Below, piece by piece: positions 12,772 to 25,479 of a stretch of DNA of 64,000 nucleotides. Numbering within the stretch: the stretch's first letter is position 1; every line of letters starts with the position of its first letter. The notes below the pieces were generated by a model that was not told where the DNA came from, made no database searches, and saw nothing but the letters and a program-made list of their open reading frames with translations. The stretch comes from Bostrychus sinensis. Taxonomy: Eukaryota; Chordata; Actinopteri; Gobiiformes; Eleotridae. The translations under genes and the position numbers were made by a program. The stretch covers positions 21,572,908 through 21,636,907 of the forward strand of contig CM036256.1 of assembly GCA_020698575.1 (NCBI GenBank), read 5' to 3'.

Positions 12772-14927
12772 TCACAGGTTTTCTTGAGCAGTTGGTTTGT
12801 CCTTTGAGTCTGGGTACAGCAGGAATCCGGAGAAGGTGCTGTCGTCCTCGCTGCTGGAGTAAATCCCGTTCCAGTCTCGAAGGGTTTCGAGCCACACCTG
12901 GTCGCCCTCACTGAGCTGCAGCAGGACGAGGTTTGAAGCTTGGTCGATGTCTTGGCCGTAAAGTGAGTCCCGTGTTCTCAGCTTCCTGACACCATTGACC
13001 ACTAGGGCGGCTCGCACGGGTCTGTTTCTTACTGTAATGTGGTAAGTGAATAGGTAGACCCCCGGGTGGGTGACATTGAACTTGCTTAGTGCTGGGTCCC
13101 AGTGGCCCTCCCCGTTGTAGAAGACCTTATCAAACTTCACAGGGAGTCCCGGTGGAGGAAAAGACCTACTAGGGAACAAGCCCACACTAAATGCAGAGCG
13201 AACCGGTTCCACGCTCTCACCAGGTGGGCCTTTAGGACCCCGCGGCCCTCTTGCACCTTTACCTCCTCTTTCCCCCCTCTGCCCAGGAATCCCTCTCCCT
13301 CCTGGGGGTCCTGGAGGTCCTCTAGCCCCAGCATCCCCCTTTGGTCCAGGAGGCCCTGGATCTCCTCTGTCTCCCTTCACGCCTTCAGTTCCGTTAAGCC
13401 CTATTTCTCCTCTTGGTCCAGGGGGCCCCGGGGCGCCCACATCCCCTTTAGGTCCCCTGTCGCCTGGCAGACATTCTCCTTTAGGTCCCTGGTCACCTTT
13501 CAAACCCTTTGTTCCAGGGGGGCCTATAGGCCCCTCTCGCCCAGGGATGCCCTTAGTCCCATTCAGGCCTGGATCGCCTCTTTCACCCGGGTCCCCTTTC
13601 AAACCAATGACACCACGTTCACCTTTCTCTCCTTTAGGGCCTGGATCACCTGCAGTATGGGAAAAGATCAGCTTTAATACACAGTCAATAAAAGTTATTT
13701 GAAGGAGTCACTATACTGTTTGCAGTATACAGAAACATTTAAGCACGCAATCAGGGCAGTAGGATCTAGTTTGACTAATGGAACAGGACATCATTATTAT
13801 AATTACAGACAGTACTCCATCTAGTTTTGCATTAGTCTGAGCTGAGCCTGAGGTGGCACATAACAACAACAAAATATATTTTTAAACTTTTAAACTAATT
13901 TACGTTAAAGTAAGTTATCATAGACCAATCCAATGGGCTTTTGGCAATTTTCACCAGCCGCAAACTGACATTTCATTACATACAGTATATTGATATGGTA
14001 TTTGGTGTAAGTTGCCAGATGATGAGATAACATAGGATATGCTTAACATGTTTCTATGGTTCAAAAATCTATACTGATATTTAGTTACACAAAAGTCATA
14101 CCTTTTTCTCCTTGTTTTCCTGGAATTCCAGGGGGCCCAGGTGGACCCATTGGTCCCTGATCACCTTTTTCACCTGTAGTAGTTGTAATAAATAAAGCGT
14201 AGAAAATGATATCCAAAAAATACTTAAACAAAACAGTGCTTTGCAAAAAGGGAGACATGGATAATGTGAGGGAAAGGGACAGACATGAGTCAAAAGCTCG
14301 TCTGCTGCTAAGCCCCGATGTACCTATGTCACCATTGAGACCGTTGGCTCCAGGAAGTCCCGCAGGGCCAGGCAGTCCTCTAAGCCCTGCTTCCCCCTTC
14401 TCTCCTGGTAATCCTAAAATTAAGGCAAAATTAGAACTGGTATAGATATACTAAACAAAGGCAGTTTTATGAAAGTTGGAAGTATTACCAGGTGGGCCTG
14501 GTTCTCCTGGGGGCCCAGGTAGCCCTGGTTCTCCTTTGGGCCCCACAGGACCTTTCTCTGGTGGACAACACTCACAAAAGTTGAAGAAACATTCACTGTA
14601 GTCGAGAGTGTAGTTTCCCAGGGCATTCCCTGGAGGTGCGATAGCATCATTGTGGAAGCCAGTGGGGTAAGGATCACTGGGATATGTAGTGCTGTCAGTA
14701 GCTGACAGAGTGTATGAGTCCATCATCACGTCTGTGGTTTCATCAGTGTGTAAACCACTGGAAGGGGTGGTGGTTGTGGTCCTCCTGAATCCTCCACCAC
14801 CCCCTGCTCTGGGAGGCTTCTTAGTGCTGTCTGCTTTGGGCCAGCGTGTGGGTTTGGCCCCAGAGCTCAGAACAGCCATCAGCACCACGAGGACAGCAGT
14901 TAGGAGGATGAAGCGGATGTGTGTCAT
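12772..14927 (-). CDS. otol1: Otolin-1, inner-ear collagen with C1q head
   Basis: Four coding exons on the minus strand (14489-14927, 14324-14413, 14102-14173, 12772-13649) join in phase to 492 aa, close to human otolin-1 as remembered. An N-terminal signal peptide (ILLTAVLVVLMAVLSSG) is followed by a Ser/Thr-rich non-collagenous segment. A cysteine cluster ECFFNFCECCPP then leads into a Gly-X-Y collagen domain spread over all four exons, whose internal borders all fall after the first base of a Gly codon. The C-terminal C1q domain (about 354-485) has SAFSVGL, YLFTYHITVRNRPVRAAL, LYGQDIDQASNLVLLQL and GDQVWLE, and ends FSGFLLYPD. Otolin is secreted into endolymph and forms the otolith organic matrix. 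The teleost a/b paralogue cannot be decided. AATAAA on the mRNA strand lies at 12756-12761, about ten bases past the stop. Confidence 0.93.
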
Positions 14928-15120
14928 TCTGAGATGAAAATCAAAATCAACTACAAAAGATAACTAGAAGTTGAGTGAGTCAGTAACGTATTCAAAGTAA
15001 ACAGGTGCAGTAGACCATGTAAACATAATAAAGTAGAGAAGCACAGGTACCTGCTGATGTGTTCACTCTTCATCCATTGCCTTTAGCTGATGATCAATGC
15101 AGTCCGCTCCCTTATATTCC
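14928..15120 (-). promoter_or_regulatory. otol1 leader intron, 5' UTR exon and TATA-like promoter
   Basis: Reading the minus strand, an acceptor CTCAG sits one base before the ATG at 14927. A donor CAG|GTACCTG lies at 15050, so a short noncoding exon begins at 15051. Further upstream the strand reads GGGAATATAAGGG (about 15110-15122), a TATA-like box at a sensible distance. The transcription start is not determined. Confidence 0.55.
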
Positions 15121-15599
15121 CAGTGAACAAAGGTAACAACACACTGTAGGTTATTGGGGGGTAGGTGGGCTGGCAAGTACAGATTACATGACTCCTGAGG
15201 GATATACAATAAAGCTGGCCGTGTTCAAGGCAGGACTTTGTGATATGGGATATGATTCTTTAGTCAAAGAAAGTTCATGCACTGTTGTGGTGTTGTTCTC
15301 ACACACATCTGTTTTGTACACAAACAGGCATAAATATAAGATTACCAAAAAGATAGACACTTTCACAAAATAAAGACATACAACATGTTCTTGGTCTTTG
15401 ATAGATGTCTACATTTCCAAGTACATCACCTTCTAGTGACCAAACCATTTGGCAGAGCTTGAAAGCAGAAAATGGATCTCCACTAACCCAATGGGGGCAG
15501 ATCAGTGTTCCAGTACCAGTAACACATCATCCATCTAACCATTCACCACACTGGTCTAACAATCCCAGAAAAGCCATGAAAATAATAATACATTGCTAA

Positions 15600-15950
15600 T
15601 TTGGAACAAGGAGGGCACGGTGGCAGAGAGCTCCCATGCAGCAAAGAGACTGTGGGTTCGATCCTTGGGCTGGCCAACACACAAACTCTCTGAATGAAGT
15701 CTGTATGTCCTCCCCGTGTTACTGTGAGTTCTCGCCAGGTGCTCTGGCTTCCTCTCACTGTCCAAACACGTTAGGTGAATTGGTGACAAATTGCCCTTAT
15801 AGTGAATGAATGTGAGAATGAAAGGTTGTCTGCGTGTATGTCTCTGTATGAGCCCTGAGACTAGCTGGCCCATGTCCAGTGTGTAGGCCCAAAGTTACTG
15901 GGATAGGCTCCAGTACCAGCGACCCCTAACGGGAATAAGAGGAAGATGAA
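15600..15950. repeat. Teleost interspersed repeat with tRNA-like box B
   Basis: The sequence runs GGCACGGTGGC, then GGGTTCGATCC (a perfect B-box-like word), CCTCCCCGTGT, a GGTGCTC/TTCCTC block, TTAGGTGAATTGGTGAC and a GGGATAGGCTCCAG tail. I recognise this order from a very abundant fish repeat. Its exact name is not certain. A more decayed relative lies at 20412-20640. Confidence 0.65.
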
Positions 15951-16323
15951 TGAATAATTTGTAAAAGTGATTATGCTATGAATAACCTAAACATACAAAC
16001 AACATTATTGTTACTTACATAAAATATGGCCTATAAATCTTTAATACCCTTTTTAGTTAGCAGAGGGCATACATTCTGGCCTCAGGGATATTTAAGAGAC
16101 TTAGATGGATTTACAACTGATCCTATTGACAGACTTGACTTCAGTATATTTATAACCAGTTTAATGACTTGCTTCATATTACAATTAGCGTTCAATATGG
16201 CTTAATTTATTGGTATATTGAGGTTGATTCACCATTAGGCTATAAACCACTTCTTTCTCTTCCACCGACATTGAATGCTATGCTAATGGTAGTCTAACTG
16301 TCAGCCTCTGACTAGCCTACTTG

Positions 16324-16862
16324 CAGTGGTAGAAGAAGTACTCCATGTCTTTACTTATGTAAAAGTACTGATAAAGGAGCAAATATTTTCTCAAGTAAAA
16401 GTAAAATGATTGCCTTAAAATTTCTACTTAAGTAAAAGTATAAAAGTACTTACTTTTAAATGTACTTGCAAGTAAAAAAGTAAAGTATTTCATACAGACT
16501 CGACAACTTATTAATGTGTTAAAGGTGAGAGCTTTTGCTGATTCCAGATGAAATAAACAAACTGGTGCAGTAGAAGAGACTGAATCTGTCGCTGAGGTCT
16601 TCTGTCTTTATTATTCTGATGTTTCTAAAGGAGTACTACTTTACTGCATCTTTTATATTTAAGTACTGTGTGTCTACAACAAGGGCACGACAAAAACACA
16701 ATTTTAAACCAAAACTCAAAATTCTTTGTACTTCAAACCAACTGTAGTGAAGTAAAAGTAAAAGTACCCCTTGTAAAATTTACTCAAATAAAGTACAGAT
16801 ACATGAAATTTGTACTTAAGTAAAGTAACTAAGTATTTTTACTTTGTTACATTCCACCACTG
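16324..16862. mobile_element. hAT-type MITE with 8-bp target duplication
   Basis: The element begins CAGTGGTAGAA and ends TTCCACCACTG, an inverted pair. It is flanked by 8-bp direct repeats at 16316-16323 (CCTACTTG) and 16863-16870 (TCTACTTG), which differ at one base. The body is rich in AAGTAAAAGTACTT-like words pointing inward from both ends. It has no transposase ORF, so it is non-autonomous. Terminal bases and target-site length fit the hAT superfamily. Confidence 0.75.
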
Positions 16863-17826
16863 TCTACTTGATACTGCAGTAGCTACTGAGAAAAATCGAT
16901 CAATCCAGGCAAAAACTGCGATTGGTGACTTTTTAAGCCAAGTAGATGCATTCTTCGAAGAGACGGCAGGGCCACTGCTGGCAAAGAGGTTTTAAGAAGG
17001 TGAGAAACTACTCTGTTAGACTTCTTATTTTTTATGACCAAATGTTACATTTATAGTGTCAAGCTAAAATGGTCAATGACATAGCAAGGAAATACCAGCA
17101 CTGAGCTGCACTAGCCTCGCTGTGTATCATACAGATGACATCATTCATTACAGGCCGCTGTGCCATTGGTGCGAGTGCTTTGCTCGCATCAGTCATCTGA
17201 GTTTGCAGCTGCGCACTTCTGTCAACGACATACTCAAAGCTGTGTCAAGTGCCGCAGTCACAAGACGGTACATCCTTGTTTCAAAGTAAATGCCTCGCCA
17301 AACCCTACAAGGTCGCTGCATATTGGTGTATTTTATTTAACATACGGAGCTGACTTCCGACTTCACTTCTGCGTCTTTGTTGGTGGATTCGCTTGTCTTC
17401 ATTGCTGAAGAGGTGTGTATTCTTCTGAAAATGTAATGTTGATGCAGAGGGTAAATCGACTCATATCCACGAGAAGAAACGGGGTCATTGGCAGGAAAAA
17501 AAGACACCTAGGTATCACGACGTCGATTGTAGCGTCGTGGTGCGTCCTGTAGCTCGCTCGGGTAAAGTCACCGTCCTACAATGGACTGTGTGAGCTCACC
17601 TTAGTCTCAACTCCTAGAATCACCCTAGAAATGCTGCATGGGAAACCGATGATAGGACCTAGTCGACGCAGCACTGTGCGTCCGGACGTGCGCATCGCAG
17701 GCGAGATTAGATGTTGAAATTGAGCCAGACATCGAGGCAGTGAATCGATTTTTGGGTAGTTCCGTAGAACGGATGGAGTGAACAGTGCAAAAGGGGCACA
17801 GACAGACCGCAGTTTGGTTGCGTGTG
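16863..17826 (+). promoter_or_regulatory. Upstream region and likely 5' UTR of ppm1l
   Basis: From about 17150 the sequence becomes CpG-containing (for example CGACGTCGATTG and GTCGTGGTGCGTCC at 17515-17560). It leads without a break into the ppm1l start codon. No TATA box is obvious, consistent with a CpG-type promoter. Short ORFs on both strands show no family resemblance. Confidence 0.4.
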
Positions 17827-20800
17827 ATGATAGGAGACACAATGACACTCTTGTCTCTTCTTGGTCGCATCATGCGTTATTTTCTCCTCAGGCCGGAGAC
17901 ATTGTTTCTGCTGTGTATAAGTCTGGCTCTATGGAGTTATTTCTTCCACACGGACGAGGTGAAAACCATCGTAAAGTCCAGCCGGGACGCCGTGAAGATG
18001 GTAAAGGGAAAAGTGGCCGAGATGATGCAGAACGACCGTCTGGGAGGCCTCAGTGTCCTGGATGCAGAGTTCTCCAAAACATGGGAATTCAAGAACAACA
18101 ATGTAGCCGTTTACTCTATACAGGGCAGGAGAGACCACATGGAGGATCGCTTTGAAGTGCTCACAGACATAACCAACAAGAGCCATCCGTCCATTTTCGG
18201 AATATTTGACGGGCATGGAGGAGAGGTAGGTCTGGGAAGGGGGCACATACCCACTTTACATGCACTTTTTAAGAACTAAGAACAGAGCTAAGAAAGGCCC
18301 TTGTTAGACTGCAATTAATCACTTTATAACTAGACCACTAAACACACATTACGTTGGGTAATAGTAGAAACTGTGGCCTTCTAGAAGAACATTTATAGGC
18401 TATGGGGACGGGATACACCTGTGCTTGTACCATTTAAACAAAGCAGACCCCGGAACCCCTTTGTCCAAACACCTCCTCCATCTTATACATAGCCTGTAAG
18501 TTGAGGGGGGTGGGCAATATTGTTAGTTTTGTTTTGGGGCCATCTGCCACTGAGCAATTATCTACCAGAGGTTTCCTGCAGCATCGACTGTTTTTTTTTT
18601 TTTTTTTTTTTTTTTTTTATTATTAGCCCTAAGACTGAGTAACAGATTTTGACACAGTTGGTATAATTATAGTATATAGATGAAAATGTGCTAGACCAAG
18701 GAGAAATTGTATCTAATCATACTTCCATCAAGAAAAATTTCAGGAAAGATCAGTAATGAGCAAAGGAACAAATGTGTGCATCCAGACTTCTGGATCTCTA
18801 AGGTCACATAAGCTATTATGATTTTTCCAGGCTTTTTGAAATAATTTTGGACACGTGTATGGAAAACATCTTTGGAGAGCTGTTACATTGGCTGTGCAGA
18901 GACTAGGTGCCTGTTGTTCCCTGCTAGCAATGGTTGGGAATGGTCAGAGCATAAAATGGCTAATTAGCTCAGGTATTAGCAACAGGATCCTAACGATAGA
19001 TAAATGAGGTTACTGCTTTGTGTTGACAGCAATTTAAGCGTTGGTGTGTCTGGTGACAGTGTATGGGCTTTAGAGATGCACACAAGTATTTCCTGGTTTC
19101 ATGTGTCTACGTAGAGCTGTGAGGCCGAATGTTTTCAGCTCTTGAGAAGGGGACAGCAGCAGCATACAGAATTACTCAAACATGCGTGAAGAAAACAAAA
19201 TATTACTCCAGGTATGTTTTTGAGGTGCAAACAACATTATTACATGGTTATAAGCAAAAAACAAACACATATACTGCATGCTGACATATAGCCTATTGTA
19301 TGTCAGTATTTACTGTATACATGAGGTTATATAAAGGGGTTTCTCTACTGCTGTGCATTTGCATTTGCATTGTTACTAACATTAATGTTTTGAAAATAAA
19401 ATGCAATGTTAAAAGAAAATATAATATAAAAAAACCTTTATTAGTCCCAAAGTGGAGAAATTTAACTTACAGTTTTTCATAATAAAATGAGATGTGTCAT
19501 GTGAAACCTATACAATATACTGACTATAGAAAAGGTTTCATCTTTTATAGTTTTTTTGTACATAATTAGTAATTGTTTTCCCATCTGGACTGCAGTGTCC
19601 ATTCCCATGTTATTTACAATATTTAACCTTCCCATCCTGCTGTATGATTTTGTAAGTGTGTGCTTTTTTGTGTAGTCTATTAAAATACTTTGCAAAACTT
19701 GAAAAACACTCAATTTAAAACTTTCTAATCACAATGCTAACTGTAAAAGAGATACAGTATGAAATTGTAATGTTAAGCACCACAAGCGTTTTACAGACTT
19801 AATTCATTCTGGAGGATATAGAGTTTTCCTCAACTGTACACACACCATACCATAAATAAAACAATGCTGCCAAACCAAATATGGGCAAGCGGTGTCTCTC
19901 TGCGTTATATCATTGCCCTGAAAATATGCAGGGAGTTTCTGAATCGAGTCTGCCTTTTTATATATTTCCAAATGAGGCAAAATTTTAAAGCCCAGATATA
20001 TTATTTTGCAGAACTAATGTATTCATTCTCAGTTACACATTTCCTTTTCCTTTCACTGGCTCTTTTATCACTCCATAAATTTGAATTTCTAATCTCACAC
20101 ACGCACACTGATTCTGCTGGCACCTCATAAAGCAACAAATCATCAGAATCCACATTCATCAACTTTTTATTACAATGGGTTCACAGCTCAGCTCACAGTG
20201 GGTTCTTACATTTTTCAGGCTGTAAAAGTGTGTCTGGGACCACACTTCTTCATGAATAAAATTACACTTGACCAAAGCGAGTGAAAATGTAATGTGAACC
20301 GAGTAGTGGTGTAGGATATTTGATCCTTGAGATCAATATGAGCAGCATCATTTGTTGTCATTGTATTGCAGCTTATATTTTGCTTACATTTTGTGTGCAA
20401 AATTACATCTACTAGGGTTACACAGTGGCAGAGTGGTTAGTGCTCAAGGCTTTCAACAATAAAGTCATGGGTATGCATGTCCTCCCTGTATTACTGGCCT
20501 CCTCCAACCGCCCAAAGTAAATGGTTTGTGCCCTGCAACTGTCTGGCTGTTTTCCAGGGTAAGCCTCACCCAAGGCCCATAGTTGATGGGATGGGCTTCT
20601 GCTGCACGCAACCACTAGCACGAATATAAAAGAGAAGATGAACGAGTAAATATCACAGTCAGTTTAAAACATTTTATAGTGACTATGGTATCAGGTTGCC
20701 TTATAAATCCACAGACATTGTAAGACACACGGACGCCGGAAATACATTTCTCTAATTTATTTGGAAAAACAACTGATAGAGCTGAAGCAGAACTGTAGAG

Positions 20801-23008
20801 GTAGACAAAAATGTATAATTTCCATTGACTATCAGTCTCTAAAATGAAATGAAGCATACCATTAAGTAATTAAGAAGATAGCAGACATTTTTCCATTTAA
20901 AATTTGATTTGTCAGCACTAGCATATTGCAAAACCTTTGCCAGAGAAAATAAGTGGAAAGCAGACAATTAATAATGAACTGAAGGAGCAACCTTTTTCAA
21001 TAATTCAGTACATGGCACCTGCCCTATACAACCATAAAGGGAAATGGAGGAAGACCCTAGTAAACATTTTAATAAAAGAAACAAAGCTAAACATTGGAAG
21101 AATACTGTATTAAGAAAAAGGTCTTTGTAAGTGTTGTTTGTTACATTTTCCTGATGCTCTCTCCGTAGGCTGCAGCTGATTTTGTAAAGGCCCACCTGCC
21201 AGACGCTCTGAAACAGCATCTGCAGGCCTTTGAGAAGGAGAAGAGAGACAGTGGGCTCTCTTATGCCAGTATCCTGGAGCAGCGCATCCTGGCTGTGGAC
21301 CGGGAAATGCTGGACAAGCTCTCTGCCAACCATGATGAAGCAGGTCAGAAGGGAGGGGGTATGTCTGATACTACCTATTTTTTAAGCATGCTTGTCATCT
21401 TGTTTCTGATTGTAACTTGAGCTATGCCTCTACTGATGAATTATTATAGCAGAAGGCTAGCTTGGCTATATGTGACTATAAAAGAAAGAAATAATTTACA
21501 TATTGGAAGAATGTTGTTTTGTACTCCCTACTAGTGCATAAATAGAACTTAAACTTTGTCATACATTTATCATTGTGTCTAATTTTTATTATAGAAACAG
21601 TTCTTCTCATGTAATTTAAGACTGAAATTTAAAGATGTTATGTAAAGTATTCAAGATGAAGACATAATATGCCACCTCATCCTTAATTTGTATCCCTGTA
21701 CTGTTATTTCTTGTCATCCTAGCACATTATAGCCAAAAAGCATTTTTACTGATTTTATTTTATTCTGTTTAAGTGATAATTCTTTTTACATAATATATTT
21801 TAATATAAAGAAAGGTGCTTAAACATGTCTAATTTTCCCTTATGTTTTATATTGTATTTACTCCATGCAGGAACAACATGTTTAGTGGCCCTGCTGTCGG
21901 ACAGAGAGCTCACAGTGGCTAATGTTGGAGACTCCCGGGGTGTGTTGTGTGACAAAGATGGAAACGCTGTTGCATTGTCACATGACCACAAACCGTATCA
22001 ACTCAAAGAGCGCAAAAGGATCAAGAGAGCAGGTATAAAATGGGAAAATGTCACTGCATTTAGTTTTATAGACATTTTAGCTGAATACATCAGTAAATGT
22101 CTAAATGAGTAAAAGTACTTATATGTGGGACAGTGATAGTAAGTGTAGTAGCACTAGTAGTTGTAGTAACAGTGGTAGAAGTAGTTGCAGCTATAGTTGT
22201 GGTAATACTATTAGTAGAAGTGGTAATAATAGCAGCAGTTTTAGAAGCACTAGTAGCAGTAAATAGTTTCTACTTGAGTAAACAATACACTCAATGCTTT
22301 ACTTATTCTCAAGTAACAATATTGTTAAGTTCTTTTACTTCTATATAAATACAAGTTAAGGACTTACTCAAAGACCAGTACTCTTACTGAGGTAAAGTAC
22401 AGATGGTGTATCCTACTTCTTCTGCCTCATATTTAGCTGAGTTATGCTTTACTTTGGTGCCATCTGCTGGTTCATATGTAAACAGCATGCATAGTGGCAC
22501 TAATTTAACAATAGCTGAATGTCTGTGCCAAAATTTAATTAAATCCTATCATTTCTTTATTTGCAATATTTATCTATATATTACATTATCTGTATCAGTT
22601 ATTAATGTGCACGCACATTTTTGGTTCCCATTTGTGTATTTCTTTTTGTCATTAGGGGGCTTCATCAGCTTTAATGGATCTTGGAGAGTCCAAGGAATTC
22701 TCGCAATGTCCCGCTCTCTTGGCGACTACCCCCTAAAGCACCTCAATGTAGTCATCCCTGATCCTGACATCATGACCTTTGACCTGGATAAACTGCAACC
22801 CGAGTTCATGATACTAGCATCTGACGGTCTGTGGGACGCTTTCAGTAACGAGGAAGCTGTTCGGTTTGTCCGTGAGCGCCTGGACGAGCCACACTTTGGC
22901 GCCAAAAGTATTGTCCTCCAGTCATTTTACCGGGGCTGTCCAGATAACATTACTGTCATGGTGGTGAAGTTTAAAAGTGGGGCGGGAGGTGGCAAAACAA
23001 GTGAGTAG
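17827..23008 (+). CDS. ppm1l: Protein phosphatase, Mg2+/Mn2+ dependent, 1L
   Basis: Exons 17827-18225, 21169-21343, 21871-22032 and 22656-23008 give 362 aa, against about 360 in human. The start MIGDTMTLLSLL matches the family. A membrane anchor lies at about residues 24-40 (ETLFLLCISLALWSYFF). The PP2C core follows: RRDHMED, metal-binding FDGHGG near 128-132, VGDSRGVL, LSHDHKP, SRSLGDYPLK, ASDGLWD and DNITVMVV, with all expected acidic metal ligands present. PPM1L is a membrane-tethered Ser/Thr phosphatase known to act on stress-kinase (TAK1/ASK1) signalling and on the ceramide transporter CERT at ER-Golgi contacts. Intron 1 (2.9 kb) holds a T-run at 18591-18618 and a decayed repeat at 20412-20640. 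Intron 3 contains AGT-rich, MITE-like sequence. AATAAA lies near 23107. Confidence 0.95.
18591..18618. repeat. T homopolymer in ppm1l intron 1
   Basis: 28 consecutive T followed by ATTATTA. Confidence 0.95.
20412..20640. repeat. Decayed copy of the interspersed repeat seen at 15600
   Basis: Inside ppm1l intron 1. It shares the order ACAGTGGCAGAGTGGTTAG, a TGTCCTCCCTGTATTAC block, a CCTCCAAC..CCCAAAG block and a GATGGGATGGGCTTCTGC tail with the 15600 copy, but is more diverged. Confidence 0.5.
22100..22440. repeat. AGT-rich tract with MITE-like ends in ppm1l intron 3
   Basis: It starts with AGTAAAAGTACTT-type sequence, continues with (AGT)n-like variants (TAGTAGTTGTAGTAAC and similar), and ends with TACTCTTACTGAGGTAAAGTAC. 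The words match the body of the MITE at 16324-16862, but no clear inverted ends or target duplication were found. Confidence 0.4.
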
Positions 23009-25100
23009 ATGGAGGTAGACCTTACATTATAATAAGTGCTTCTGTGATGTCCTCCGTGTTCTGAATGGAGCTGCAGAGGCACATCAGTGACAGTAAATGA
23101 AAGAGATAATAAACACTGAGAACAAAATGACACACAAGAAAACATCTGATTATGTTTATGGCTTTTAACCTCAGAACAGACCATTAAACTGACAAGATAC
23201 TGTACCAGGTGCATTTAAATAAATTGGAATATCATGGAAAAGTCAGGACTTTTTGAACCAGCACACACTAGACTGTGATTGCTATGTCACTGTTTACTGT
23301 ACATGCACATGAATAGGTTCAGCTCCACTGAGGGCTTTAGTAAAAAAAAAAAACAAAAAAAAAAAAAACATTTTAAAGTAGTGCCTATAAAGAGATAAGT
23401 ATGAACAAAGGGAATTTACACTTGCCACATTTAACTTAAATATTACCAGTTCACTGATGGAAACTCTTTAGTCAGAGTTTTAAAATGCTTCCAGTGGATC
23501 TTTTTATTACAAATATTAATAAACCCAACTGTTCAATGTGAGTATCCAAAAAAAAAACTACTTATCAATGAACAAACTGTGTGATACTCAATTGAAAATG
23601 TGTTAATGTTCAAAACACATGCATGAACTTCAATCACACACACAAAAATGCACTTTCCACAGTTTTATTTTTTGAGAATGGTTAACTCTTACATATCAGC
23701 TAATGTAAACACAGTACATCCTCAGCAACGCAGGGGATTCAATGTACGTAAACCTGCTTTAGATCTTCACTTGGTTTAGCAGTTTTATAGAGATATCAGG
23801 GCATGTGGTTTGCCTCATCCATGATTAATATGTACAGTATTAACATTTCATATTTAGACAGCACGTGCAGCAAAAAACTTTCAAGGATTAAAGGGGGACT
23901 GTGGCACTGAATTGAATGCTTGTAGCTGGTTAATGAAGCAATACAGTGAAAGCAATGACCTGTTAAGGAAGACATCATTAAACTGTACTTGATTTACTAC
24001 TGTTTTAAATTGTCATATGTTAACCGCTGTGTTTTATGACATTTGTTTAGAAGCCTTTTATTTAACCGTTTACCTAATGCCTTATTTATTGTTGAGTTTG
24101 GCGATATGTCTGGCAGATTGCCACAGTTGTTTTTGTTATATTTACTTGAGCAGAAATAATAATAAACTTGACACTTGACAAAATAAAGTGTATTTATTTG
24201 ACATAGAATGACCAATATACCATTAGGTTTGAGAGAATTCCCAAGTTGTTTGTTTACATTTTTTGTTTTGGTTCTAAAACCCTGCATTGCTGATTGTCCA
24301 ATCAGAAAAGCAAAAAGACTGACGACCCTAACCCTAACCCACAGACCATTGTTTTGATTTAGACTGCAGTACCATTTTCAAACCAGTAGGATCGCATATG
24401 CTGCTTCCATTACTTTTAATACTTTGTTGATAATCATGACTCAATCAAGTGGAATGCATCAGGCTGAGATCATTTGACGGACTCAAACACTACAACTGAA
24501 TTTCATCTTGATCTTTTGTGGAAGCATTGTGTCACTGTCCAAATATTTCCAGACCTAACTACATCAACTAAAAAGCCTTCTAGTAGCCTATGTGACATTT
24601 TACACCAATCACACACTGTTCAGTTGGATGACACTATCCCCTAATTATTGCTAATGCCCAGCGCCTTCCTAACCCCATCACTGGTAAACAGCATGCAGGC
24701 CAAAGCAGTGACGAATCTTTTCCCTGCACCCTACTTTAATCACCCTTCTCCGGGAACGTGCGCACTTGTCGTCGAGCACCAAGTCATTTGCAGATCAACA
24801 ACTACGAGAATGTGGCGCTGGTTGTTAAAGAATGATCATGTGACGACCTTTTGACTACCTCTGGGTCATGAAAGTTGACGGGAATAACTCCAGGTCTCAT
24901 TAATCTGCGCTGTCGTCAAGTGCACGCCAAAAGGAGGATCTCAGTCAAAGTTTAGTGACGGTCTAAACCAGGTGGACGGACTCAGAATAGCACTGATCTA
25001 AATGCCAAGAAGCAGCTACTAGTGTCTCACTGCCATAAAGTTTAGTGCGTCACTGTGCTGCTTTATGGGAACAGCATTTACCACAGATTTGGCAACTTAT
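23009..25100. other. ppm1l 3' region and intergenic DNA
   Basis: This holds the ppm1l 3' UTR and AT-rich sequence with A-runs near 23340. The segment 24245-24410 is a dispersed repeat copied again at 35410-35570; only the copy here carries a short CCCTAACCCTAACCC block (two and a half telomere-type units). No coding exon was found. Confidence 0.45.
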
Positions 25101-25179
25101 AAGTCGGAGCAGTGAGTGAAGCCAGACATCTCGGACTTCAGAGACAAGTCATTTAATAGCTCTTGAATATTTAATCATT

Positions 25180-25479
25180 TTGAAGTTTATCATGGGGCAT
25201 CAAGGTTCTAAATCCTCTATTGAGGCGAGGGTTGTGTTCCAGCGCGTTGGCACAGAGACCACGAATAACAAAATGGACCAATCCTCAAGTCCTACTTCTG
25301 TTCGAATTCAGAAAAAGATAGATTCTCAGTCTGGGAGTCCGAATAGCTCTAATCGGGCCATGGTTCCGGAGAAGTGTTGGTCCCAGTCCCGGGGTGACGC
25401 AGAGGGGCTGGAGTACGTGATGGATAATCCTACTGGGGGCGTGTGGGTCAAGTCCAAGGAGAGATGGACAAGATCCTGA
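25180..25479 (+). CDS. Small intronless ORF with myristoylation-type start, unrecognised
   Basis: The ORF gives 99 aa from ATG 25180, or 95 aa from the inner ATG at 25192. The inner start gives MGHQGSKSS, a plausible N-myristoylation signal (Gly2, Ser6). A TTATAAG word at about 25097-25103 lies 80-90 bp upstream, and the ORF is more GC-rich than the AT-rich flanks. The protein is hydrophilic, Ser/Asn/Gln-rich, with no membrane segment or recognised domain. The first 12 codons resemble the start of arl14 2 kb downstream (MGxxGSK..EAR) at both protein and DNA level. It could be a small real gene, a decayed duplicate of arl14, or chance. Confidence 0.4.
   Translation: MKFIMGHQGSKSSIEARVVFQRVGTETTNNKMDQSSSPTSVRIQKKIDSQSGSPNSSNRAMVPEKCWSQSRGDAEGLEYVMDNPTGGVWVKSKERWTRS

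Noticed and set aside
13102..13677. 191-codon plus-strand ORF opposite otol1
   Set aside because: Shadow of the collagen/C1q exon: regular Gly-X-Y codons leave the complementary strand open.
15640..15665. tRNA gene suggested by the B-box GGGTTCGATCC
   Set aside because: No A box or cloverleaf arms at the right distance. It belongs to the interspersed repeat at 15600-15950.
24325..24345. Interstitial telomere sequence
   Set aside because: Only two and a half CCCTAA units, too short to argue for a chromosome fusion.
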